A DNA stretch of 21,215 bases from Euprymna scolopes (lineage: Eukaryota; Mollusca; Cephalopoda; Sepiida; Sepiolidae): positions 105,192,608-105,213,822 of the forward strand of contig CM044491.1 in the NCBI GenBank assembly GCA_024364805.1. The letters run 5' to 3'. Shown here piece after piece: positions 9,900 through 19,855 of the stretch. The notes beneath the pieces were generated by a model. That model saw only the letters and a list, made by a program, of their open reading frames with translations, made no database searches and was not told where the DNA came from. Within the stretch, counting starts at the first letter, position 1; each line of letters starts with the position of its first letter. The position numbers and the translations under genes were made by a program.

Positions 9900-10381
9900 T
9901 AACTAAAAATTTTTCACTCAAACCGATTAAAAAAGCTTGCCCTATCTCTGAATACTCTTTATGTCAAATTTCAAATGTTTAGACCAGAAATGTTCTGAGT
10001 AATTTGGTAGAGACCGCAGAGGTGATTTTTTCAAAACTTTGACCCCTATTATGACCCCTTAACATTTACTGTTTTGGGCTCAAATAAAGTTATTAAGTTA
10101 TATACATGTCCAAGTAGCCTATAACTAAATTTTCAAATGTTTAGATGCTAAATTGTCGGAGGAGTTTGGTAGAGTTCTCAAAGGTCAGATCGGTGAACTT
10201 TTACCCCTTAACAGCCAAATTTCTGGCCGAAAACCGATCGCAAATATGTTCCCAAATCTCACTACTCTGTATATCAAATTTCAAGTCTGTAGACTTAAAA
10301 TATATAGAGTTATTGTAGGGAAATGTACACACACACACACACACAGATACACATATACACAGACACGTTCACTTTTATAGA
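9900..10381 (-). mobile_element. Helitron-like element A2, 3'-truncated, with internal ~148-bp units
   Basis: The minus-strand 5' terminus TCTATAAAAGTGAACGTG starts at 10,381, preceded by A, with a (TG)n run of about 22 bp immediately inside. Going left in plus coordinates it carries units anchored at 10,297, 10,149 and 9,987 (spacings 148 and 162 bp). It matches element C almost base for base in blocks such as gcttgccctat.tctgaata and cagccaaatttctggccga. At about 9,900 it stops inside a unit where element A1 begins, so its own 3' hairpin end has been lost or replaced by A1. Confidence 0.6.
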
Positions 10382-10437
10382 TATATAGATAGATTAATAG
10401 ATATTATTGATAAATGTGTATATATATTATAATTAGA
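10382..10437. repeat. Resumed AT-rich minisatellite, about 1.5 units
   Basis: The sequence attaatagatattattg followed by ataaatgtgtatatatatta is the same unit as in the array at 7,929-9,100. The Helitron-like cluster therefore lies inside the array rather than beside it. Confidence 0.85.
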
Positions 10438-10991
10438 TAAACGTTTGTGTAGAGATTAACAGGCTTTTGTTGGATGGGGAGACTCAGCGTAAATACACCC
10501 TTCTACTGAATCGTCAAATTGGCTGCATGGATATATTGTGATAAACTCATAAGATAGAGATGATCCAGACTTATTTCACAATCACCCAATTTTACCGCCA
10601 CATATTTTATAGCTTATGATTTTAAAATAAAAACAGGGCCACAACCGTAGTGTATTTTTAGGTTCCTTATTTAGGAATAAATATAATGTGCAACGCTGTA
10701 TTATAAACAATTTCTGTGCACACTGTGTTTTGTACTGTTTTAATATATATAAATATAAATGCATAAAAAGGTGCGTGTATATATGTGGCGAGCCATGATT
10801 TGATATACTGTTTTTTTTTAAATTCCCGAAACAGTGTTTCATGGTAAACAACTGATGATCCCTTACATTACCGTTAGTACTATATTGACTTCGGGAGAGA
10901 AAGTATGTGCATTGATTGCAAGTTATTAAATGACTTACTGACTAAATATTTTTTCTAACGAATGATAAAAAATAAAATTTAAATAGTTTTT
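10438..10991. other. Unassigned spacer
   Basis: AT-rich with no recognised gene. The 89-codon minus-strand frame at 10,582-10,851 has low-complexity, chance-like composition. Confidence 0.5.
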
Positions 10992-11215
10992 NNNNNNNNN
11001 NNNNNNNNNNNNNNNNNNNNNNNNNNNNNNNNNNNNNNNNNNNNNNNNNNNNNNNNNNNNNNNNNNNNNNNNNNNNNNNNNNNNNNNNNNNNNNNNNNNN
11101 NNNNNNNNNNNNNNNNNNNNNNNNNNNNNNNNNNNNNNNNNNNNNNNNNNNNNNNNNNNNNNNNNNNNNNNNNNNNNNNNNNNNNNNNNNNNNNNNNNNN
11201 NNNNNNNNNNNNNNN
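10992..11215. other. Assembly gap, 224 N
   Basis: An unbroken run of N. It abuts a pure (TG)n tract, so the gap probably hides more of that microsatellite or a collapsed repeat; the true length may differ from the number of N. Confidence 0.98.
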
Positions 11216-11241
11216 TGTGTGTGTGTGTGTGTGTGTGTGTG
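11216..11241. repeat. (TG)n microsatellite at gap edge
   Basis: Thirteen perfect TG dinucleotides directly after the N run; left boundary unknown. Confidence 0.95.
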
Positions 11242-12049
11242 CTAAGACAAAAGGAAAAAATGGAGCACGGGAATATATCATCAAAAACGAGAGCTTTACT
11301 AGTTTTATTCAGAAAAGGGGGTGTCTTCAGATTTAGAGTCTTTAACGCTTCTGAAAACGTTTAATAATATGAACGAAACTGATAATACTGTCGTGTTTCA
11401 TGATCTATTCCCGTGTATGTTTGTATATAATTTGCCTTCTTCTCACATCTTCCATTCATGATATTTTGTTTGCTGATATATTCTGTTATTAATCCTCATA
11501 TGTATTTACATAATATAGTAAAAATGGGAAATAATAGTTGGTATTATATTTGAAATGAATTAGTACAGTGACGATTTTACTAACTTGAATATTATATGTA
11601 ACTATTTTTGTAATATATTTCTTTTTAACTAGCCTTTTCAAAAATTGCATTGTATCCATTTTACCGAAGTAGATTACTTATTTTTCTTCAATATTATTAC
11701 CCGCTATTTTGCACTATTTTCTTTTCCTATCCAGGTATTGAAAATTGAGGTAACAACATAAACTGCCACTATTGCATAACCGTTACTGACAGACATTTAA
11801 AAACATCCGTAGGATTGCTATAAGCGAATAGATTGTCTTTATTTTACTTTTCTGATTTTTTTTTTTTCATTAGATGATTATTTCCGCTTGGCAGAGCGGA
11901 AAAATGTGCACCCGTATAAAACTCTCCTTCCTTCTGGCGGAACGTACGAAAACGTTGTGGCATTGATTCTTTCGCTCTCATATCCTAATCTAGTTATTCC
12001 GATAGTGCACATATTGAACCAAGTCCAGGTGTTTCGAAAAAATGGCAGT
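11242..12049. other. Unassigned DNA, right end probably upstream LINE sequence
   Basis: AT-rich to about 11,870, then GC content rises. A small hairpin (tttccgct / agcggaaa, 11,881-11,902) precedes a 61-codon frame (11,888-12,073) without a recognised motif. Because a LINE ORF2 tail follows in another frame, 11,880-12,050 may be decayed upstream LINE sequence. Confidence 0.35.
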
Positions 12050-12051
12050 CG

Positions 12052-12300
12052 AAAGAAATACTATGGAGAGTAATGAAGACTTTCACGAAAAATACTCGTC
12101 TAATTGAAACCACTATCAATGATTTCTTCTACCCTTTATCTTTGCCTAAACCTAAACATAAATTCTATGAAAAAAGCTTCTTTCTTAGAACTGCATGCCT
12201 GTGGAACTTTCTTCCGTTTTCCTGCTTTCTAGCTGCCTAAAATTTGGTCTTCTTCAAGTTCAACGTAAATAAATTTTTGTTGAACCGTCCTCTTCAGTAA
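12052..12300 (+). pseudogene. LINE (non-LTR retrotransposon) ORF2 C-terminal tail
   Basis: ORF2 of these elements encodes endonuclease and reverse transcriptase; its tail after the RT domain is recognisable in CR1/Jockey/L2-type elements by a [SF]FxxRTxxLWNxLP block. In frame with 12,121 the sequence reads LPKPKHKFYEKSFFLRTACL, then WNFLPFSCFLAA, a TAA at 12,238-12,240, then NLVFFKFNVNKFLLNRPLQ and a second TAA at 12,298-12,300. The tail matches the usual FK..VN..LL ending, so the first stop is probably an inactivating mutation and the second the original terminator. No RT catalytic motif is present, as expected for a 5'-truncated copy. Confidence 0.7.
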
Positions 12301-12470
12301 TCCAAATCACCACATTTCAATTACTAACGATTACTACGATATTATCCCATTGGCTACTGCACACTCGTTAAACCTCATCCTTGAGTGACCCCGAGGCATT
12401 GATAAGTGGTGACTCTAATGTAAAAAAGTTCATCTTTACGACAACGCATAAAATAATAATATTTATTTCT
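12301..12470 (+). mobile_element. Probable 3' UTR of the LINE
   Basis: About 120 bp of somewhat GC-richer sequence follows the ORF2 stop, ending near ataaaataataatatttatt, an A/T-rich simple tail of the sort many LINEs carry. The exact 3' end and target-site duplication could not be fixed. Confidence 0.45.
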
Positions 12471-13060
12471 TTTTTATTTTTATTTATTATGGAATTTGCT
12501 TTTGATAAGGCGTACAGTCACTTGATATAAGGAGACACAGGAACGAAAGCTGATTATTCCAAGTACAGGAAATGCTTATTGGCTTTTATTTTAGAAAAAT
12601 ATAAAGTAGCTAGAAAGCACTCAGCATAAATAGAGTTCTACAAGACTGTCGCCATTCGAAAGAAAACGACTAAAATAAAAAGGATCCATTAGAGTGAGGT
12701 ATCAAAACAGCGAATTTACTCGACAACGGAATTGAACGAGCTGTACCAAAAGAACCATGTGATAAATCAATTAATTGCGGAAAACATATACGATATAGTT
12801 CTTATAGAAAGACTGAGACTAGCAACATCATGTCAGTGAAACATAGGTTTTATAGAAGTATGGATAGGTAAAAGGAAACTTACAATATATTTCTCCACCT
12901 TTATATACTGTTACAAGCTTAGAGTGTGATAAACGATATAATGCTTGCCCTTTTAATTCCAAGACATACATTTATCTGTCAACCTGTTGTTGTTTTCTTT
13001 GGGGAGCGGTTTAATTTTTAGGGTAGAAATATTCGATGAACGAGATGCATTATAATGAAA
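12471..13060. other. Unassigned spacer
   Basis: AT-rich, no gene recognised. The piece at 12,506-12,538 resembles 7,497-7,545 on the same strand. Confidence 0.45.
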
Positions 13061-13743
13061 TCCATTATATAAAGCGAAAATGTGTGTGTGTTTTTGTGTG
13101 TGAAATTTTTTTGTATGTCCGGCAAACGCTTAGGGGGGGCGCTCGGGGGAGTTACATCTTTGAATTTTTATATACTCCCTAGATAATAATATATCCGCTT
13201 TACAAAGGGAGGTCGTCTCTAAATGGTATTTTAGTGACTTTTACACGCTATTTTCGCGCTATTTCTTACTCTCGCCTGTTTGTTTGGCTTTTCCGTATAA
13301 AATCGAAACTAAAAATCGAATGAGAAGTGTGTTCTCAGCTCGCCCAGAGGCGATGAGCTTGGATCAATGTTACGAAAACCCGTAATATGAGACAATTGCT
13401 ATTTATTTAGGCACCCTCCCCCCCTTTTTAGTGGGGGGGGCTGGTTTTTCCAAACATCTTGTGGAAGCAAACAAATACGCAGAAAGCGTAAAGCTTAACT
13501 GGGTTTGCGTGATTTCATTTCTCTATGGCGTGATGTTTGACCTAGAAAATCAGACATTTTTAGGCGTTTAATTTCAATGATTCTTACTTCCTCACCCTTC
13601 TTAGAATAGCGGCAATGTGTGGTGTTTTCTTTTTTTAAACTACGCCTCAAGGCTTCGGGTTCGAGCCCCCCTGCCTAGTATACCATTTTTCCTTATACAC
13701 ACACACCGACAAACACCCGTGCAACGCCGGGCTCCCCCACTAG
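13061..13743 (+). mobile_element. Helitron-like element H1, both ends present (683 bp, non-autonomous)
   Basis: The 5' end reads TCCATTATATAAAGCGAAAA followed by a TG-rich tract. The 3' end has a GC hairpin at 13,716-13,731 (stem CCCG-GC/GC-CGGG with one bulged T, loop AAC), an 8-nt spacer and CTAG at 13,740-13,743. The base before the element is A and the base after is T, the AT target site of Helitrons. There are no terminal inverted repeats or duplications, as expected. The interior contains no Rep or helicase frame; it holds a C7/G8 hairpin (13,418-13,440) and a lone B-box-like ggttcgagccc (13,659-13,669). It would depend on enzymes from an autonomous relative. Confidence 0.7.
13716..13743 (+). 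terminator. Helitron 3' hairpin and CTAG end
   Basis: In Helitrons a short GC hairpin roughly 10 nt before the CTRR end is thought to mark the end of the transposed strand; this is not a gene terminator. The same hairpin, spacer length and terminal T flank recur, with changes, at 9,102-9,128 and 9,488-9,515 on the minus strand. Confidence 0.65.
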
Positions 13744-13894
13744 TAGTTAACTAAAACAGAAATATATAACGTAATGCAGGCATTTGTAAGGTTAAACACA
13801 TGCCAATAACGTCGTCCACACTAATGTACTGCCATACTAACCACAAAACTATGTACTTAGGCTGGATTATCACTTCTTTCCATTCGCTCGTTCC

Positions 13895-13905
13895 GTCTCT
13901 CTCTT

Positions 13906-13950
<45 letters not shown>
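13895..13950. repeat. (TC)n followed by (CA)n
   Basis: A run of ctctctctttctctctct passes directly into 14 CA dinucleotides. Open frames on both strands here are products of the repeat. Confidence 0.95.
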
Positions 13951-13951
<1 letters not shown>

Positions 13952-13984
13952 GCATACAAGTGGTTTTACTTTGGCAGATAAAGA

Positions 13985-14116
13985 GTGAAGAGAGAGAGAG
14001 AAAAATAAAGAGAACGAAAGCAGAAAGAGAGAGAGAGGGGGAAGGGGAATACAAAGAGATAGATACAGAGAGAAATCAAAGACAGAAAGAGAACAGATCA
14101 AGACAACTAGAGAGAA
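13985..14116. repeat. GA-rich purine tract
   Basis: About 130 bp almost purely A and G on the plus strand (gagagagagagaaaaataaa and similar). It is complementary to the TC run at 13,895-13,920, so the two could pair as a loose stem. Confidence 0.9.
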
Positions 14117-15828
14117 AAATACTTTTTGGTAGAAGACATTAGCTTTAGTTCATGTTGAAAAAATGCAGAGTTGATAGTGAGGAAGGGTTCATAATTTAAC
14201 CAAGTTACTCTAAACTAGGGCCCATTTTACACTTTAGAATCTTATTTTAGGTTATTAGTTTTGATAACTTCATCTCGCGATATGAAGATCCCATGATATA
14301 ATAGACATGATTCGACAATAACCGAAATCAATCATCCAATTTCTCTAGTTCATTATCGATTTATCTGCGAGACGATCATCAGTGTCAAATTGTCGCTTGT
14401 TCTATAAATTCGCAACCGCTTTTAGGACGATATTCCTAGCATGTTATTATATTACCAACATTATTTTTCGTTCCAAATTTCTATCTAAATAATATTATAA
14501 AAAATAAACGAACCTCTTTTTCCTAATGATATGTGTGTATTTTGACCTATTTATTTTTATCCCGTCTTATATTTTTAGTGTTCATGGTTTGTTTTGTAAT
14601 ATGAATAGGCAAAGAGCTGAAAGAACGTTAGAAAGAACGCGGAAGGCAACGAAAGTGAAAAACAAAAACGAATAACACGTGTTCACTGTAAAGTGTATCC
14701 TGTCGTTAATACGTCACAGCTAACAATACTGGATCATTTTAAAGAAAAACTCCAATCTTCAATTGAATGGTGTTGATGAATTTTTCCAGTCCCTATGGCA
14801 GATATCCGCCACTGCCTGATAACTATCGCTTGGAAAAGGAATTTATGCCAACGTTTACGCAATACTTATAGTTTAAATCTAACTCTATATGAAGTAATCC
14901 AAATAGCTTATAATTCTTAACATATATTAGTAAATAACTAGACGTTTTAGCCTGTTATAATGTGGCGAACATTAGAACCCGTTGACTTAGAATGAGTTAA
15001 TTCTGCCAACTTGGGGTGTAATACCATTACGTTCGTGATGACTTTTACATTAAATACAAACCATATTAATTCTTTATAGTGCATCTAACGCATACTATAA
15101 CACCTAGATCCGAGCATCTTATCATAACAAAAGTTCATAAAAAATTTCAGGCTGATCGTCTCAGTTCCGATAAAACTACTTGAATATTGTAATATTGTGA
15201 TGGCTAATGCCGATTGATTCCTATTAATCCCTAATAATGCACCGAACTGATACCATAACCAATCTTCCAATATCACAATTCACTCTAATATTTCAGCAAG
15301 ATCGACACAGTAGTTTCCAATTTAAAAAAAATAGAGTAAATATGGTATTATGGCGAATAATCCCCACTATTTTTAATCGTGAATTGTAAATCGAACGAAT
15401 AACATAATACTTAGTTCGCTGCAGCTTATTACAGGAATGGATCTTACAAAAATTTGCCTGGTTAGGCTCATTAGCTTCCGAGAAAAAGTGGAACGGACAG
15501 ATCGATAGACAAACAGATTAGAGAAAAAAATTCGATATAGTCCACGTCGAATGAAACAGTGGATTTAAAATAATTATCGATCTTTTTTTAAAATATGGGA
15601 TACGAATATAGTAAACATATGCTTTCCAAGAAATAACCGTGACAGTACTGTTGCGTTGTTCGTTAGTTTAAATCGCCATCGGCTTTATGACATATGGACA
15701 GCAGGTTTAGTGGAATATATAGTGGTGTTACGTAGTGTAACATTACTCAGGGAAGAGGCTCTATTTTCCATATGATCCGGTGTGTAGCCATGATAACTGG
15801 GTTTATTTGACCTTAACATTATGAATCA
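14117..15828. other. AT-rich intergenic DNA, nothing recognised
   Basis: No domain-bearing frame, RNA gene or array was found. The 63-codon minus-strand frame at 15,085-15,276 looks fortuitous. A purine-biased patch lies near 14,605-14,665. Confidence 0.5.
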
Positions 15829-15829
15829 T

Positions 15830-16165
15830 TTTCAATATTTCCCAAGGCTGTACTTCTAGGGCAAAGTATAACCATATCAATCCTGTGTATCCAGCCAGCC
15901 AGCCAGCCAGCGCGACCGTAGCCGATGTTGAACTCACTACACGAGTGTGTAGTGTAATTCAAATCTTCAAGTCTGTAGCTGAATACTTGATGCTTCGCCA
16001 GGGCTATCAAGGGTATTTTTATCGTGACACCATCACTAGACGGGGTGCCTATCACGGCTTAAGACAATCCCATCTACCCTTGTGAAAAAAATAGACTGCG
16101 CCAGTTTCTAACCCTGGTCTATTACCACGCGGTACGTACAGCGCCTCGCCTTCCTAAATGTTTAA
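15830..16165 (-). mobile_element. Probable tRNA-headed SINE
   Basis: On the minus strand the right end reads ggcgaggcgctgtacgtacc, then gcgtggtaatagacc, then agggttagaaactgg, resembling the anticodon and T-arm half of a tRNA with a mutated Pol III B box (GGTTCGANNCC expected). A run of T follows the head, then ~250 bp of moderately GC-rich body unlike its AT-rich surroundings. The body includes a perfect 8-bp inverted repeat (CACTACAC/GTGTAGTG, 15,935-15,954) and (CCAG)5 at 15,891-15,910. No A box is clear, so the head is diverged or truncated. Open frames on both strands reflect the higher GC content rather than protein coding. It could instead be another GC-rich repeat. Confidence 0.45.
15891..15910. 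repeat. (CCAG)5 tetranucleotide repeat
   Basis: Five perfect CCAG units within the probable SINE body. Confidence 0.95.
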
Positions 16166-18116
16166 TAGGCATAAAAATATATCTAATATAATGTAATGTG
16201 TAACGGTGCTTAATCGAAAACATTGTTTAATAAATATCGCATTTCATTGCAAATTACACAGTATTCTACGGAGTATGTTAGCTGAGATTATTTCAGCTGC
16301 AGCTTTACTAGATGAGAACTCTGAGCTAATATTGCAGTTGACTGATTTCTCTTTCACTTGTTGCATACACATATTATGTTTCTGAGCTAAGTTGAATCGT
16401 TAACCCATAATGTTTTACAGCTGTCAATTTGACAGACGTTAATTAACAGAAGGGGTTTGTTTCTATATATCTTGCATGCAGTTTTACGTTAACGTATGTT
16501 GCCTTAATATCGAATGTTGAGGGCTAAGTCAACATTCAATTTCTGTGAAATATATCAACTTTTTAAAGATTAAAAATGGCGATCAGACTGGGGATGTTTA
16601 GGTTGTTAAGTACAGAGCTAACGGATGTAGGACGCAGACGGAGGCTGGAAAAGAAATAATTTAGAGGGAAACTAGATGCATATCATGTAGAGAATATCAT
16701 ATATGTCTAGGGTCTCTTCCCATAGAAACCGTATCGATATATACAATCAAAATATAACTTATACGTAGAGACAGGAGTGTTGACACTAGATGGTCATTAC
16801 TTTCGGAGCTAAAGTAACAACAATTTTTATTATTTATTTGCTCCACAATTTCCCCCAACGCTGTTTCTAGATCAGGCTGTTTTAAGCTACTGGCCTCCTT
16901 ACTTAAAATCAAATATTGTTTATTTTACATTTCTCATTTTGTAAAATGAAACCATCTCCTTCAAATTAATAAATTACAAGCAGCAGTATTCTTCTACAAA
17001 AGCAATCAGATAAAACACGATAGATGCATATTTGAAGATATCCGGAATGAGCATTAAATTAGTGGAAATATTTTGATTTACCATAGCACAACCCAAGAAA
17101 ACAAATACAAATATTTAGTTGTATAAATATGTCAGAGTTTCCTCTCGGAGTAATTTCTCTTAATTAAATGCTAAAAATATAAAATATTCCGTGTAATTCT
17201 TCTCTAAGTGTTCGGAAATTAACCTTTTTTATGTTCTTATCAGTGATAAGATTCCAGTGTTTTTAATTCTAGTCTAATATGTTCAATTATTCGATGGAGA
17301 TACCGAGTTGAAACTTATGGGGAATACCCCTTGAAACATTGCTAATCGATAGAGATGTTCCTACTAGCCAGAGGATCCGCGTTGAACAAAACAGAGTTAC
17401 TTATGAAGTAATCTCTGTTACTTTAACAATACTTTATTGTCGTAAAAAAAGTAAAGACCGTGTTAACCTACTAAAATTGTGAATGCCACTGCACTCAAAT
17501 ATCAAGGGAAGCTTGCTGGACCGCAAAGGAAACCATCGAAACTTAATATTGTGTGATAGATAGTTACAAAAATAGCCGTAACAATTGTTGTATATCGAGA
17601 TATATAATAAAACGTGTCATATGTTGTATGTAAATATATCTTTTTGAGATGGTCTACACTGTATATTTTAACATTTATGCAACAGTTCTAACAGGAGTCG
17701 CAAGCCGTGGACGTATCGAAACAGTTGTAGACAAATAGTTCTTTTAACAAATGTAAATAACACTACACATACCTGAATTATTTATGAACATTTATTCTCA
17801 TGATACGGCCAGTCTTTTCAGAGATTACACGTTCTTACATCTTGGCTGTCCAAAGTGATCCCGCTTCCAACGTCAACTTTGTCATCTTTTCACTCTGGTG
17901 GTCAAACTTCAACTTCCCGACCTCTGACCCCTGTTCCGACACGTCGCCTTGACGTGACCATTCCGTCACATACGCCTGTTCAAGGTTATTTTGTTTATAT
18001 TTAACCTAGCTAAATTATATAAACATCCCAGCTAAAATCTATTGCTATACTTACTTCAATAAACAATAAATAACTCCCAATATAAAGTATTTAAAGAATA
18101 TCATTGAATAGATAGA
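16166..18116. other. Intergenic DNA with one GC-richer island
   Basis: Mostly AT-rich with no recognised gene. At 16,421-16,435 there is a perfect palindrome CTGTCAA-T-TTGACAG. The segment 17,810-17,990 is markedly GC-richer, has an acceptor-like tcttttcag ending at 17,821 and an open stretch of about 64 codons rich in Ser, Thr and Pro up to a TAA just after 18,000. It resembles no family I know and may be a decayed repeat. Confidence 0.45.
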
Positions 18117-18180
18117 CAGATATATAGATAATAACTAATTAAATTTTATCAATGTTAGTTAGTTATTATCGATCTATCTG
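18117..18180. repeat. Imperfect 25-bp inverted repeat (hairpin)
   Basis: The left arm starting cagatatatagataataac at 18,117 pairs with the right arm ending ttattatcgatctatctg at 18,180, with about 3 mismatches over 25 bp and a loop of about 14 nt. It could be a small MITE remnant or a transcribed hairpin; nothing in the sequence decides. Confidence 0.65.
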
Positions 18181-19030
18181 CACAATCACTTATCTAGTGT
18201 ATCCAACCAATACCTGTTTCGAAATCATTTAGATAAATACACGTCATACGGGTAGCATGAACTCTTTATAGTCACCATCCAAAAATACTTGGAATTCTTT
18301 TATGAATACTAATGCCCCAGCAAAAAAAAATATTGAAAAGTTGTCTAAATTAGTACATTTTGTAACCAATTATATTTGTTTTTATAAAAGACAGGGGCAT
18401 TAAAGTACTACTTCTGCATATCTTAATGTGCACTACTATAAATGGATAACATCTAACCTTGAACACACGTGATCTATGTTCAGGCTTGATCAGTACCGTG
18501 GATTTTCTTGTGAATAATTATGCAGGCATTAGTTAGGATTCTAGAAATAGTATTAATATGATTTACCATATCTAAATGATAATTCTAAAAGACATCAAAG
18601 TCCCTGAAAGATAGACGAGCAAATGTCAAATATCAAGACAAGACCATATGAAACGAATGCAAGCAGTTGCAAAATATTCTACATAAATATCGATTAATTA
18701 AACTATATCAAATTAAATTGGCATATCCGATGATTAATACGCTTAATGATTTTGTCGGAATGTATACGTGTCTCATGTTTTATTACTTTTCACCCTATTC
18801 ACAGGATATCATAAATGATTATTCACTAATCATAACGTAAACTCGTCCTAGAGGTCTAAATTTGCCTGGATCCACTGTACTTTATACTTATTTCGATAAT
18901 ATTTGCAACAAATTATTTTTATCTTATAGTAAGAATTGTTTACGATCCATTTCTCGCTTATTGAACTTTCTCTGATACCAACAGTTTCGACTTTGTTCGT
19001 TCCCTATGTACTGTTCATTACTTTATGTGC

Positions 19031-19032
<2 letters not shown>
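18181..19032. other. Unassigned spacer
   Basis: AT-rich; no gene, RNA or repeat array recognised. Confidence 0.5.
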
Positions 19033-19078
<46 letters not shown>

Positions 19079-19130
19079 ATGTGTGTGTGTATGTGTGTGC
19101 GTGTGCGTGTGTGTGTGCGGGTGTGTGTAT
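19033..19130. repeat. (TA)n followed by (TG)n compound microsatellite
   Basis: About 38 bp of AT alternation passes into about 58 bp of GT with scattered CG and AT units. The open frames here translate to IYIYIY and VCVCVC runs and are artefacts. It directly abuts the Helitron-like element C. Confidence 0.95.
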
Positions 19131-19134
19131 TAAA

Positions 19135-19855
19135 AAGTTTGAGCCATGTCCAGGTAATCTACATGTAAAAAGTCAAGTGTTTGGATTCAAAATTGGCGAA
19201 TGAGTTTGGTAGAGTCTGCAAAGGTCAACTCTTTCAACGTTGACCTCTTGGAAGCCAAATTTACGCCCAAAACCTGGTTAAAAATTTTTCTGCCTGCCTG
19301 ATTACTATTTATGTAAAATTTAAAATGTTTACACCCAAAATTGGTTTAATAGTTTGCTAGAGACCGCAAAGGTAAAATCTTCTGATCTTTGACCCCTTGG
19401 CAGCCAAATTTTCGAAAAAAAAACGATTAAAAAGCTTGCCCTATGTCTGAATACACTTTATGTATATTTTCAAATGTTTAGACCAAAAATTGGCTGAGTA
19501 ATTTTGTAGTTATCACAGACGGCAATTTTTAAAACTTTGACCCGATTTTTGACCTCTTAACTTTTATTTTTCGGCGCTCAAATCAAATTAAAAGATTTGA
19601 TGTATGTCTACGTAACCTACATGCAAAATTTGAATTCTTTAAACCAAAAATTGGCGGAAAAGTTTCATAGAGTTTTTAAAGGTCAAATCATTGAACTTTG
19701 GCCCCTTAACAGCCAAATTTCTGGCCGAACACTGATTGAAAATATTTTCCTAAATCGTAAACCTCTTATGTTAAATCTCGAGTCTGTAGATTAAAAAATT
19801 GACAGAGTAGTTTGATAGGGAAATGTACACACGCAGACAATTTAACTTTTATAGG
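19135..19855 (-). mobile_element. Helitron-like element C with five ~148-bp tandem units
   Basis: The minus-strand 5' end CCTATAAAAGTTAAATTGTC at about 19,855 matches elements A2 and B (TC changed to CC). Inside lie five degenerate units, anchored on aaaattgg-type motifs at 19,189, 19,337, 19,486, 19,647 and 19,795, with spacings of 148, 149, 161 and 148 bp. Each repeats the order gtttagacc.aaaattgg, then gtttggtagag, then aaggtcaa, then gaccccttaacagccaaatt. The 3' hairpin end is missing; the copy stops at a (TA)n(TG)n tract. No protein is encoded. Satellite-bearing non-autonomous Helitron/Helentron elements with ~160-bp units are known in bivalves; kinship is inferred from architecture only. 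Confidence 0.62.

Noticed and set aside
13655-13680. tRNA-derived SINE inside element H1 from ggttcgagccc
   Set aside because: A lone B-box match without an A box or a paired T stem; it lies inside an element already explained by Helitron-like ends.
13751-14142. Frames on both strands with THTH, SLSL and ERER runs
   Set aside because: Translations of TC, CA and GA tracts.
18936-19203. Overlapping frames with IYIY and VCVC runs
   Set aside because: Translations of the (TA)n(TG)n microsatellite.
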